A DNA stretch of 64,000 nt from assembly GCF_023716565.1 (NCBI RefSeq), contig NZ_CP071848.1, forward strand, positions 310,001 through 374,000, read 5' to 3'. Below the pieces are notes generated by a model. It was not told the origin of the DNA and searched no databases. It saw nothing but the letters and a program-made list of their open reading frames with translations. Positions 56,565 to 64,000 of this stretch are shown piece after piece; the first letter of the stretch is position 1; each line of letters starts with the position of its first letter. Origin of the DNA: Vibrio sp. SCSIO 43136. Lineage in GTDB: Bacteria; Pseudomonadota; Gammaproteobacteria; Enterobacterales; Vibrionaceae. Made by a program: the position numbers and the translations under genes.

Positions 56565-57284
56565 ATGAGTGAAGTGACCACTAACGAATACAACGAAGAT
56601 GGCAAACTGATCCGCAAAGTTCGCAGCTTTGTACGTCGTGAAGGCCGTCTTACTAAAGGCCAAGAGTCAGCTATGAACGAGTGCTGGCCAACTATGGGTA
56701 TTGATTACAAAGAAGAGATGTTGGATTGGCAACAAGTTTTCGGTAACGATAACCCAGTAGTACTAGAGATCGGCTTCGGTATGGGTGCATCACTGGTTGA
56801 AATGGCTAAAAATGCTCCTGAGAAAAACTTCATCGGTATCGAAGTACACAGCCCAGGTGTCGGTGCGTGTCTGGCTGACGCTCGTGACGCAGGTATCACA
56901 AACTTACGCGTAATGTGTCACGATGCAGTTGAAGTGTTTGCTAACATGATCCCTGACAGCAGCCTAGCAACTTTGCAGCTGTTCTTCCCTGACCCATGGC
57001 ACAAAAAGCGCCACCATAAGCGCCGCATCGTGCAGCTAGACTTTGCAGAGATGGTTCGCCAGAAGCTTATCCCTGAGCAAGGCATCTTCCACATGGCGAC
57101 GGACTGGGAAAACTACGCCGAGCACATGGTCGAAGTAATGAATGAAGCGCCAGGCTTTGAAAACATCGCAACCGATGGTGATTTCATTCCTCGCCCAGAT
57201 GAGCGTCCACTGACTAAATTTGAAGCTCGCGGTCACCGTCTAGGTCACGGTGTGTGGGACATCAAGTATAAGCGCATCAGCTAA
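56565..57284 (+). CDS. trmB: tRNA (guanine-N7-)-methyltransferase
   Basis: A 239-residue SAM-dependent enzyme that makes m7G46 in tRNA variable loops. [16 protein letters not shown] is the SAM motif (about 66-81); [14 protein letters not shown] and [10 protein letters not shown] are family signatures, and [16 protein letters not shown] ends it. It is divergent from mutY, as in E. coli. Confidence 0.97.
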   Translation: MSEVTTNEYNEDGKLIRKVRSFVRREGRLTKGQESAMNECWPTMGIDYKEEMLDWQQVFGNDNPVVLEIGFGMGASLVEMAKNAPEKNFIGIEVHSPGVGACLADARDAGITNLRVMCHDAVEVFANMIPDSSLATLQLFFPDPWHKKRHHKRRIVQLDFAEMVRQKLIPEQGIFHMATDWENYAEHMVEVMNEAPGFENIATDGDFIPRPDERPLTKFEARGHRLGHGVWDIKYKRIS

Positions 57285-57303
57285 GCTCAATATAACGATG
57301 AAA

Positions 57304-57333
57304 GAAAAAGCCAACATGATGTTGGCTTTTTTG
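57304..57333 (+). terminator. Terminator after trmB
   Basis: AAAAAGCCAACAT-GATGTTGGCTTTTTT, 20 bp after the stop. Confidence 0.9.
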
Positions 57334-57369
57334 CCCTTAGAGCGGCGTAAACGATTAAGCAGGTAGTGA

Positions 57370-58293
57370 ATGAAACCAAGCAATGAAATCTTATTCGACA
57401 TTTTAGAAGAAGTGCGCCCACTGTTAGGTCAGGGAAAGGTTGCTGACTACATACCAGCATTGGCGAATGTCGCAAACCATAAACTGGGAATTGCGGTGTA
57501 TACCAATGATGGGCAAGTGTTTAGAGGCGGAGATGCTGACGAGGCGTTCTCTATTCAGTCAATCTCTAAAGCGCTCAGCTTAACTCTTGCTATGGTGCTT
57601 TATGAAGATGCCAATGAAATATGGCAGCGAGTAGGCAAAGAGCCTTCTGGGCACGCTTTTAATTCGATGATTCAGCTTGAGATGGAGCACGGGATACCTC
57701 GTAATCCTTTCATTAACGCTGGGGCAATTGTGGTCGCTGATCTTCTTCACTCTCGCTTATCTGCACCTAGGCAGCGTTTGCTTGATTTTGTGCGTCAGCT
57801 TTCTGGTGATACGCATATTGTCTATGACAAGGTTGTTGCGGCCTCTGAAATGATGCATAGCGATCGAAACGCAGCGATTGCTTACCTGATGCGATCGTTT
57901 GGCAACTTTAATAACGATGTACTGCCAGTGCTCAATAATTACTTTCATGCCTGTGCACTGAAGATGAGTTGTGTCGATTTGGCGAAAACCTTTAGTTACT
58001 TGGCCAATAAAGGTGTGTCAGTGCAAACGGGTAAGCAAGTGATTACTTCAACGCAAACCAAGCAGCTGAATGCGCTTTTGGCTACCTGTGGGCTATATGA
58101 TGGTGCGGGGGAGTTTGCCTACCGCGTTGGCATGCCGGGTAAATCTGGAGTAGGGGGCGGAATCATCGCCGTAGTCCCGGGTGAAATGACTATCGCCGTG
58201 TGGTCACCTGAGCTTGACCCATCAGGCAACTCTTTAGCGGGCACGAGAGCGCTTGAGCTTTTATCCCAGCGAATTGGACGCTCGATTTTCTAA
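57370..58293 (+). CDS. glsB: Glutaminase
   Basis: A 307-residue serine-dependent glutaminase that hydrolyses glutamine to glutamate and ammonia. The catalytic Ser-x-x-Lys lies in [12 protein letters not shown] (about 62-73). [24 protein letters not shown] and [16 protein letters not shown] are the other active-site segments. Length agrees with the GlsA/GlsB family. SD AGGTAG is 4 bases before the ATG. The gene stands alone between two terminators, so it has its own promoter in the short gap before it. Confidence 0.95.
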   Translation: MKPSNEILFDILEEVRPLLGQGKVADYIPALANVANHKLGIAVYTNDGQVFRGGDADEAFSIQSISKALSLTLAMVLYEDANEIWQRVGKEPSGHAFNSMIQLEMEHGIPRNPFINAGAIVVADLLHSRLSAPRQRLLDFVRQLSGDTHIVYDKVVAASEMMHSDRNAAIAYLMRSFGNFNNDVLPVLNNYFHACALKMSCVDLAKTFSYLANKGVSVQTGKQVITSTQTKQLNALLATCGLYDGAGEFAYRVGMPGKSGVGGGIIAVVPGEMTIAVWSPELDPSGNSLAGTRALELLSQRIGRSIF

Positions 58294-58295
58294 AC

Positions 58296-58325
58296 GAAAG
58301 CCATGTCGGTACGACATGGCTTTTT
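58296..58325. terminator. Bidirectional terminator between glsB and the chemoreceptor gene
   Basis: AAAGCCATGTCG-GTA-CGACATGGCTTT followed by TT. It serves two convergent genes. Its stem resembles that of the tRNA-Asn repeats, probably by chance. Confidence 0.9.
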
Positions 58326-58336
58326 CTAGGGATGAA

Positions 58337-60241
58337 TTACAGCTTAAACTGCTTGATCAGTTCATTGAGCTGGTGGTTGTTGGTACCAATAAGCTCTAGT
58401 TGCGAGCGTTCAATCTGTTTGACGTTATTAAGCTGCTCAACCATGCTGTTAACTTGGTGCATGTTGCTATTAATAGACTGGATAACATCGCTCTGCTCCC
58501 CTGCGGCGACTGAGATCGAAGTGTTGATATCGTTGATCCCGTGAACTTGAGAGTGCAGCGATTCGAGTTGTTCGGAGGCAAGGTTTGTTTCTGCCACCGA
58601 TTGCTGGCAAATGCCTTGGGTTTGAGTAACTGCATCGACCACCGATTGAGACTCTTTTTGCAGGCGGCTTAATGCGCTTTCAATGTCAGTAGTGCTGACC
58701 TGAGTTCTTGTCGCTAGTGCGCGAACTTCATCCGCAACCACCGCAAAACCTCGCCCTTGCTCTCCCGCACGCGCAGCTTCTATCGATGCGTTGAGCGCTA
58801 ATAGATTCGTCTGCTCAGCAATATCTCCGATCACACTCAAAATAGTGTGGATATTTTTGGTTTCCGCATCCATGTTGGTGATTCTTTCGCTGGTATGAGA
58901 AATCTCACCAGCCAACTGCTCAATGTGTTGCTTGGAGGCCAAAATAGTCGCTTGAGAGTCTTGGCTACCTTGACTAACAGAAGTTGCAGATGTCGCCGCT
59001 TTATTAGAGTCATCCGCTACTTGTACAGAAGACATCGATAGCTCCTCAATCGCCGTGACAATCGAAGAGGTTTCCGCAGTGTGCTGCAGCAAGATATTGC
59101 TGCTGTTGCTCGATTGAGTTTGCAGTTCATTTAGTCCCTGATTAAGCGAGGTAGTACTACGCTGGATTTGGGTCATGATGCTGTGTATACGAGCGATAAA
59201 TTGGTTGATTCCTGTGGCAATTTCACCCAAATCGTCCTTTGACTCGATCGTTAGACGCTGGGTCAGATCTGCTTCACCTTCTGCGAGATCACCGATGATC
59301 TTTTTGAGTGACGTGATCGGGCGGTACAGCCACTGGATGAGGCTTAGCATGGCAATAATTGCCAAAATCAAACATAACACCGTGGTGATGAGAAGCTGCG
59401 TATTTGCCTGAGATATAGGGCTAAACGCCTTCTCCTTGTCGACCATAACTACTAAATGCCAATCCGCTACATTGCCTACGTTAAGCAGGTCGTGCATAAG
59501 CACTTTGGCTTGACCATCGATGGTTTGTTCAAAGAATGCGCTCTCTGAAAGAGTTGTTTGATGGCGTGATACGTTTTGTACTAAATCATTTATGGTGTCT
59601 TGCTGCGCAATAGACTCGACCGTTGAGGCCAGTACAAGCCCTTTGCCATCAGTGATCACACTCTGGATGCTGGTTAATTCCAATAGACTATTAAGTTGAT
59701 CTTGAAGTTCATTGAGGCGAATGTCTGCCATGATCACCCCACTTTCAATTGGGTGTAAAACACCGATCATTGGAGTTTGATCAGATTTGGTGAAGAAGAC
59801 ATCAGTAATTGTAAGGCCTGAGGCATTACGTCCTGTCTGATACCAAGGGCGAGTGCGGGGGTCGTACTTATTTTTTAGCCCAATACCGTCAGGGAAAGAC
59901 TCGGATGCGCGTGATGAGAAGGATGAACCATCATCTTTTCCCATGGTTATTTTTGTGGTGTTACCTAACAGTGCAGCGTGGCGCAGAAGAATGTTATCCG
60001 GCACATCGTGAGTCGTTTGCTGCAAGTCGACCAGTTCTTTGACGGTATTAAATGTCGGAGCAAATGAGTGCTCTATTTTATCTGACTCAAGAGCGAGCGT
60101 TGCATTTAAGCTATCTCGAACATTATCCGTTACCTGCGTTGTCAATTGGTCTTGGGCTAACCAGCCAGTAACCGCTAATGAGGTTGCGATGGTTAGGGTT
60201 GTACCAAGTAATAAGCGGGATTTTAAAGAGAGTTTATGCAT
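58337..60241 (-). CDS. Methyl-accepting chemotaxis protein, double-Cache type
   Basis: A 634-residue receptor. Membrane spans at about 8-28 and 283-305 enclose a periplasmic dCache domain of about 250 residues ([13 protein letters not shown] and [19 protein letters not shown] are typical). HAMP and the signalling helices follow, with the tip [38 protein letters not shown]. Ligand unknown; many dCache domains of this kind sense amino acids. Its 3' end lies next to the glsB terminator. The last residues (LIKQFKL) carry no CheR-binding pentapeptide. Confidence 0.95.
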   Translation of the reverse strand: MHKLSLKSRLLLGTTLTIATSLAVTGWLAQDQLTTQVTDNVRDSLNATLALESDKIEHSFAPTFNTVKELVDLQQTTHDVPDNILLRHAALLGNTTKITMGKDDGSSFSSRASESFPDGIGLKNKYDPRTRPWYQTGRNASGLTITDVFFTKSDQTPMIGVLHPIESGVIMADIRLNELQDQLNSLLELTSIQSVITDGKGLVLASTVESIAQQDTINDLVQNVSRHQTTLSESAFFEQTIDGQAKVLMHDLLNVGNVADWHLVVMVDKEKAFSPISQANTQLLITTVLCLILAIIAMLSLIQWLYRPITSLKKIIGDLAEGEADLTQRLTIESKDDLGEIATGINQFIARIHSIMTQIQRSTTSLNQGLNELQTQSSNSSNILLQHTAETSSIVTAIEELSMSSVQVADDSNKAATSATSVSQGSQDSQATILASKQHIEQLAGEISHTSERITNMDAETKNIHTILSVIGDIAEQTNLLALNASIEAARAGEQGRGFAVVADEVRALATRTQVSTTDIESALSRLQKESQSVVDAVTQTQGICQQSVAETNLASEQLESLHSQVHGINDINTSISVAAGEQSDVIQSINSNMHQVNSMVEQLNNVKQIERSQLELIGTNNHQLNELIKQFKL

Positions 60242-60492
60242 TTAATTGTAGTCTTGTAGTACAAGTGATGGCGCTATTGTATGGGCTTGTTTTTTTTACT
60301 GCTGTGATGTTCAGCGCCTCTTTGCAGGTTTATGCTTGTTTTGTGAACGCTGTCGAATGATTTGTATGACTTATAAGAGTGTTTGCTCGAATAGATAAGC
60401 AACACCTGGCAAGTTGGATAAAGTTCGCCTAATTGTTTTATTAGGTCGTATAAGCGAGTGATACCAAGAGTAAAAAGGCATGAGGAGGGTGT

Positions 60493-61113
60493 ATGTCAGA
60501 CACCGCACATCAGCATCTATTACACGCAACTCGCGATATTAAGTTGCTCAATCAAGTGATTGTGCACAATGGAGTGCTCTCCATCGAGCGCCAAGCCCCC
60601 GAGCAGTTCTTCCCATACCTTGCTCGTTCAATCACAGGGCAGCAACTGTCTAATAGCGCAGCGATGACGATTTGGGGGCGGGTTGAGCTTGCTTCTGAGG
60701 GGGATTTACTCACATTTTGCCAACTGGATAACCGTGACCAGTTACGCCAGTGTGGTTTGTCTAATGCTAAAATTAGGACCCTATCGGGTTTACGAGATGC
60801 CATTTTAAATGAGTACTTTGAAGCTGATTTTTACCAAAGCTCTGACCGAGAAAGGATCACCAAGCAACTCACAGAGTTGTGGGGAATTGGAGAGTGGACA
60901 GCTGATATGGCGGCGATGTTTTTCTTCGGGTTACCTAATATTTGGTCTGAAAAGGATATTGCTTTAGTGAGAGGGCTTGAGAAGTTTGCTCGTTCCGAGA
61001 GTATTTCGCCTACTATGATCTTAAAGCTCTGCGAGCCTTATCATACCTACCTTGCCTTACATATTTGGGAGTGTTGGGATACCAATTTGCTTACCTCTTT
61101 AGTGAGAGATTAG
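60493..61113 (+). CDS. DNA-3-methyladenine glycosylase, AlkA-like
   Basis: A 206-residue HhH-GPD glycosylase that removes alkylated bases. It lacks the N-terminal AlkA domain. ARSITGQQLSNSAAMTIWGRVE is the start of the fold. LWGIGEWTADMAAMFFFG is the helix-hairpin-helix, and NIWSEKDIALVRGLEKFA carries the catalytic Asp. Strong ribosome site GAGGAGG 5 bases before the ATG. The 250-bp gap before it holds no gene. Confidence 0.9.
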   Translation: MSDTAHQHLLHATRDIKLLNQVIVHNGVLSIERQAPEQFFPYLARSITGQQLSNSAAMTIWGRVELASEGDLLTFCQLDNRDQLRQCGLSNAKIRTLSGLRDAILNEYFEADFYQSSDRERITKQLTELWGIGEWTADMAAMFFFGLPNIWSEKDIALVRGLEKFARSESISPTMILKLCEPYHTYLALHIWECWDTNLLTSLVRD

Positions 61114-61174
61114 AGCTTTAGGTTACCTATGATCTAAATACTGCGAGTGCTACATAAAGCAAACCTTCAGATAC

Positions 61175-61215
61175 AAAAAAGGCTTTGGGGTTATGGTAAC
61201 CCCAAAGCCTTTTTA
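61175..61215. terminator. Bidirectional terminator between the glycosylase gene and hemW
   Basis: AAAAAAGGCTTTGGGGTTA pairs with TAACCCCAAAGCCTTTTT around a short loop; A-run on one side, T-run on the other. Confidence 0.93.
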
Positions 61216-61228
61216 GATAGAGCTAAAC

Positions 61229-62416
61229 TCAGGACTCGCTTTCTTCGGCCATAAACGCCTCTAGCAAGTCATTAAGAAATAGCTTGCCTTTCTCGGTGAT
61301 CTGCCAGTGTGTCTCTGTTTCACTTAAGTAACCTTGCTCAAATGACCAATCTAGGGTGGACTGAATTGAAGAAAACCCAAGACCAGTGGTGTCGATAAAG
61401 TCCTGTTTGGGGCAGGCTTCGAGTAGTCTAAAACGATTCATAAAGAATTCGAACGGGCGATCTTCTACAGCTACTTCATGCTCGCTATCGAGATAAGGCT
61501 TGAGTAGGTTGAGATAGCCACGCGGGTGTTTAACTTTGGTGGTACGCACAATCCTGCCATCGGTAAAACTTAGTTTGCCATGTGCGCCACACCCTATACC
61601 TAGGTAGTCTCCAAATCGCCAATAGTTAAGGTTGTGCTGGCACTGGTAGCCCGGTTTGCTGTAGCCGGAAACCTCGTACTGCTCGTAGCCAGCGGCTGTG
61701 AGTTTCTCATGTCCTTGGTCGAAAATGTCCCATAGGTCATCCTCATCTGGCAGTCTCGGCGGTTTAGAATAGAACAGAGTATTTGGCTCAATAGTGAGTT
61801 GATACCAAGAGAGATGCGGCGGTGCTAACTCAATGGCTTTGTCTAGATCTGCTAGCGCTTGCTCAGGAGACTGATCAGGTAATCCGTGCATCAAATCAAG
61901 GTTGAAGCTATTTAGACCAATGGTGTGGGCAAGTTTTGCGGCATTTACTGCTTCATTTTCGCCATGGATACGGCCAAGGCTTTGCAACTTTTGCTGCTCA
62001 AAACTTTGCACCCCAATCGAGATGCGAGTCACCCCTGCTTGTCGATATTCAGCAAATCTCTCGGCTTCAATAGTGCCTGGATTAGCTTCCATAGTGATCT
62101 CTATTTCAGGCTCAAATGGGATCTTTGCTTGAATCCCGTCGATTAAGCGTTTGATATGATCAGGAGTGATCAGGCTTGGTGTTCCGCCTCCGATAAAGAT
62201 TGAGTGGAGAGGGCGAGGGCTGTCTTCGAGCTGGTATTTATCGATATCAATTTGCAGATCTTCTAGCAACGCATCGATATATTCCTGCTGCGGGATCTCA
62301 CCCTTTTGAGCGTGGGAGTTAAAGTCACAATATGGGCATTTCTGTACACACCAAGGAATGTGCACATATAAGCTCAGTGCTGGTGGCTTGATTTCTCCAA
62401 CCGCGAATTGGCTCAT
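61229..62416 (-). CDS. hemW: Radical SAM heme chaperone HemW
   Basis: A 395-residue protein. The radical-SAM motif is [13 protein letters not shown] (Cys-x3-Cys-x2-Cys near residues 22-29), preceded by LYVHIPW, and the HemW-specific fourth Cys position is Phe-Asn. [10 protein letters not shown] and [10 protein letters not shown] follow. HemW binds heme and helps insert it into respiratory enzymes; it is not the oxygen-independent coproporphyrinogen oxidase with which it was once confused. Its start overlaps the end of rdgB by 4 bp, as in E. coli. Confidence 0.93.
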   Translation of the reverse strand: MSQFAVGEIKPPALSLYVHIPWCVQKCPYCDFNSHAQKGEIPQQEYIDALLEDLQIDIDKYQLEDSPRPLHSIFIGGGTPSLITPDHIKRLIDGIQAKIPFEPEIEITMEANPGTIEAERFAEYRQAGVTRISIGVQSFEQQKLQSLGRIHGENEAVNAAKLAHTIGLNSFNLDLMHGLPDQSPEQALADLDKAIELAPPHLSWYQLTIEPNTLFYSKPPRLPDEDDLWDIFDQGHEKLTAAGYEQYEVSGYSKPGYQCQHNLNYWRFGDYLGIGCGAHGKLSFTDGRIVRTTKVKHPRGYLNLLKPYLDSEHEVAVEDRPFEFFMNRFRLLEACPKQDFIDTTGLGFSSIQSTLDWSFEQGYLSETETHWQITEKGKLFLNDLLEAFMAEESES

Positions 62417-63015
62417 GCTAGACCTTGCTCTTTTAACGCCGTAAATAGTTGTTTGAGTGCTTTACCGCGGTGCGATAATTGCTTTTTAGTAGCAGGCTCG
62501 AGTTCGGCTGATGCACAGTTGTGCTCAGGTACATAGAAGATAGGGTCGTAACCAAAACCATTGCTGCCTTGGGCTTCTTCTAGGATGCGGCCTTCCCATT
62601 TACCATGACATACGATCGGCGTTGGATCATCCGCGTGACGCATTAGCACCAATACGCAGTGGAAACGTGCGCTTCGCTGCTCAGCGGGCACACCTTTCAT
62701 CGCTTCTAACAGCTTTTCTAGGTTTTCTTGATCAGATGCATCTTCACCTGCATAGCGAGCAGAATAGATGCCCGGCGCCCCTTTAAGAAAGTCGACTTCT
62801 AGACCAGAGTCATCCGCAATAGCAGCAAGACCAGTCTCTTGCGCTGCGTGGCGAGCTTTGATGATGGCATTTTCGATAAAGGTAGTGCCAGTTTCGGCAA
62901 CCGAAGATACATTAAAATCGCTTTGTGCTAGTACTTCGAAACCGAAGTCAGCCAGCAGGTTAGCCATTTCTTTCACTTTACCTTGATTGCCAGTAGCAAG
63001 AACTAATTTAGACAT
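62413..63015 (-). CDS. rdgB: XTP/dITP diphosphatase (RdgB/HAM1)
   Basis: A 200-residue enzyme that removes deaminated purine nucleotides (XTP, dITP). [11 protein letters not shown] at the N-terminus and [26 protein letters not shown] are the HAM1 motifs; [11 protein letters not shown] and [11 protein letters not shown] complete it. It is coupled to hemW by a 4-bp overlap. A short palindrome ACACCTCT/AGAGGTGT lies upstream (about 63039-63060). Confidence 0.97.
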   Translation of the reverse strand: MSKLVLATGNQGKVKEMANLLADFGFEVLAQSDFNVSSVAETGTTFIENAIIKARHAAQETGLAAIADDSGLEVDFLKGAPGIYSARYAGEDASDQENLEKLLEAMKGVPAEQRSARFHCVLVLMRHADDPTPIVCHGKWEGRILEEAQGSNGFGYDPIFYVPEHNCASAELEPATKKQLSHRGKALKQLFTALKEQGLA

Positions 63016-63095
63016 GAGGGTGCTCTTCTGTGCGCTAACACCTCTATAGAAGAGGTGTCAATTATATTGGGTCTGTTGGCGCAAAGAATAGCAGA

Positions 63096-63539
63096 TCACT
63101 GCTCGACATAAAATTTCTGATTAAAACGAACTTTGCCTTTACCAGTGAGCCCTGCATCAATATCTAGGTCAAAGGTTAGGGTTTCTTCATCGCTGATAGG
63201 AAGTTGAGCGATATAGTAGATCGCTTTACCTTCGGTGATCTTACGAAACTCAAGAGTACGCATTTGACCAAGAAGGTTTTTGCTCTTGCCCGAGATGTTA
63301 GCTTCAATTGCTGGCTTTCCAGCTTGGCTGTTGTCTAGCACACTGATATTTAGTAAGGCGTTGTAGCCGTTACGTTGGATCTTATACTGACGAGCGATGT
63401 CAGGGGTTAAAAACGCCGAGTTGAAGGCTGAGTAGTGCACCTCAATATTCTTGATGGTTTTAAATTGCCCTGCCAGAGTCTGAGTGCTGAGTAATAGGCA
63501 TGTGATGATGGCGAGAGCGCCAGATATCCATTTTTTCAT
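63096..63539 (-). CDS. DUF4426 exported protein
   Basis: A 147-residue protein with signal peptide KKWISGALAIITCLLLSTQTLAG. The mature part begins FKTIKNIEVHYSAFNSAFLTPDIA, with LLNISVLDN and AQLPISDEETLTFDLDID, the DUF4426 pattern. Function unknown. It commonly lies next to rdgB-hemW in Vibrio and relatives. It is 80 bp upstream of rdgB on the same strand. Confidence 0.88.
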   Translation of the reverse strand: MKKWISGALAIITCLLLSTQTLAGQFKTIKNIEVHYSAFNSAFLTPDIARQYKIQRNGYNALLNISVLDNSQAGKPAIEANISGKSKNLLGQMRTLEFRKITEGKAIYYIAQLPISDEETLTFDLDIDAGLTGKGKVRFNQKFYVEQ

Positions 63540-63573
63540 TTAAACTTGACTCTTCCGTTAGTAAATTTTGTAG

Positions 63574-63885
63574 TTAGATTGGTAACTCGTGGCTACTGCC
63601 ATCTGGCATTTCAATATCGATTCTAAGTTTACAACCAGCAGCCTCAACGTAGCGCTTTAACGACATGAGGCGTACGTCTTTTCCTTTCTTTTCAAGGCTG
63701 GCGATGGTCGGTTGAGTGACACCCATCGCTTGGGCTATTTGAACTTGGGATTGGTTTGTTAGTGTTCGTATTTCCGCCAAGCGTAAGTCTAACAGCATTT
63801 CATCAGCTTTTAGTCGAGCTTGCTCTAGAACTTCAGGTTTCTCTTTGGCGAGTAATTCGCTTAGAGGTTTGCTTTGTTTAGCCAT
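63574..63885 (-). CDS. XRE-type antitoxin of a toxin-antitoxin pair
   Basis: A 103-residue protein. The N-terminal part is a charged helix (SELLAKEKPEVLEQARLKADEML). The helix-turn-helix follows (TNQSQVQIAQAMGVTQPTIASLEKKG) and the C-terminal part (MSLKRYVEAAGCKLRIDIE) is typical of HigA-type antitoxins of RelE-like toxins. It starts inside the toxin gene end (8-bp overlap), the order toxin then antitoxin seen in higBA. Confidence 0.85.
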   Translation of the reverse strand: MAKQSKPLSELLAKEKPEVLEQARLKADEMLLDLRLAEIRTLTNQSQVQIAQAMGVTQPTIASLEKKGKDVRLMSLKRYVEAAGCKLRIDIEMPDGSSHELPI

Positions 63886-64000
63886 TTTTTAACTCCTCTA
63901 GATGCTTGTCATATTCAGCATCAGCAATCGGTATCATCGTTCTATAGAAACGCTTGTCTCCCGATTTATCTCCGCCGCATAAGACAATACCTGTTCGCTC
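63878..64000 (-). CDS. RelE/HigB-like toxin, C-terminal part (cut by window end)
   Basis: The last 40 residues are visible. GIVLCGGDKSGDKRFYRTMIP and ADAEYDKHLEELKNG match the end of Gp49/RelE-type toxins (LLVGGDKSG and IPLADALYDEHL in relatives). Such toxins cut mRNA on the ribosome. The stop TAA lies at 63878-63880, 8 bases after the antitoxin start. The first part is outside the window. Confidence 0.8.
   Translation of the reverse strand, partial: ERTGIVLCGGDKSGDKRFYRTMIPIADAEYDKHLEELKNG

Noticed and set aside
58296..58325. Kinship between the glsB terminator and the Asn repeat hairpins
   Set aside because: Only the stem is similar and no tRNA tail or CCGG core is present; chance is enough.

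Overview
The window looks like part of the main chromosome of a Vibrio (Gammaproteobacteria, Vibrionaceae). The evidence is the gene order argF-rraB-yjgN-valS-holC-pepA-lptFG, the cysD-cysN-permease-cysC cluster beside a ZrgA-type zinc cluster, Vibrio-like rRNA, and AT-rich intergenic sequence. I cannot name the species.

Region 1 (1-5.4 kb) encodes sulfate assimilation: the end of a uroporphyrinogen-III methyltransferase (siroheme branch), cysD, cysN, an SLC13-type permease and cysC, all on +. Region 2 (5.5-10.3 kb, -) holds a conserved hypothetical gene and a ZrgA-like zinc cluster (His-rich periplasmic protein, ABC ATPase, FtsX-like permease, DUF3299 protein) with a Zur-box candidate far upstream. 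Region 3 (10.3-15.4 kb) covers pyrimidine and arginine metabolism: pyrL-pyrB-pyrI with an attenuator, argF with tandem ARG boxes, arcA, and rraB on +.

Region 4 (15.5-28.8 kb) is the conserved valS neighbourhood: a jelly-roll-like orphan protein, yjgN, an M48 peptidase, a DUF2061 gene under a strong Fur-box candidate, an amino-acid-type binding protein, valS, holC and pepA on -, and lptF-lptG on +. An RDD membrane protein and a peptidoglycan-binding-domain protein with Cys-rich repeats close it. Region 5 (29-35.2 kb) has tRNA-Leu followed by an array of 116-bp repeats carrying the tRNA 3' end, then a TerY-like vWA protein, a GAF-GGDEF cyclase, a porin, an HDOD protein and an HD-GYP phosphodiesterase.

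Region 6 (35.2-47.2 kb) contains two complete rRNA operons in tandem. The first has tRNA-Glu in its spacer and a 104-nt extension in helix 25 of the 23S. The second has tRNA-Ile and tRNA-Ala, and tRNA-Asp downstream. Region 7 (47.3-53.8 kb) has an AraC regulator divergent from an MFS exporter, then two - strand tRNA clusters (12 tRNAs for Phe, Thr and Asn) flanking a chemoreceptor gene. The Asn genes are trailed by 110-bp repeats built like those behind tRNA-Leu.

Region 8 (53.8-64 kb) is housekeeping: mltC, yggX, mutY, trmB, glutaminase, a second chemoreceptor, an AlkA-like glycosylase, hemW, rdgB, a DUF4426 gene, and a RelE/HigB-type toxin-antitoxin pair cut by the window end. The most unusual material is the tRNA-tail/terminator repeats at two unrelated tRNA loci and the 23S rRNA heterogeneity between adjacent operons. 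I saw no prophage, transposase or CRISPR array.
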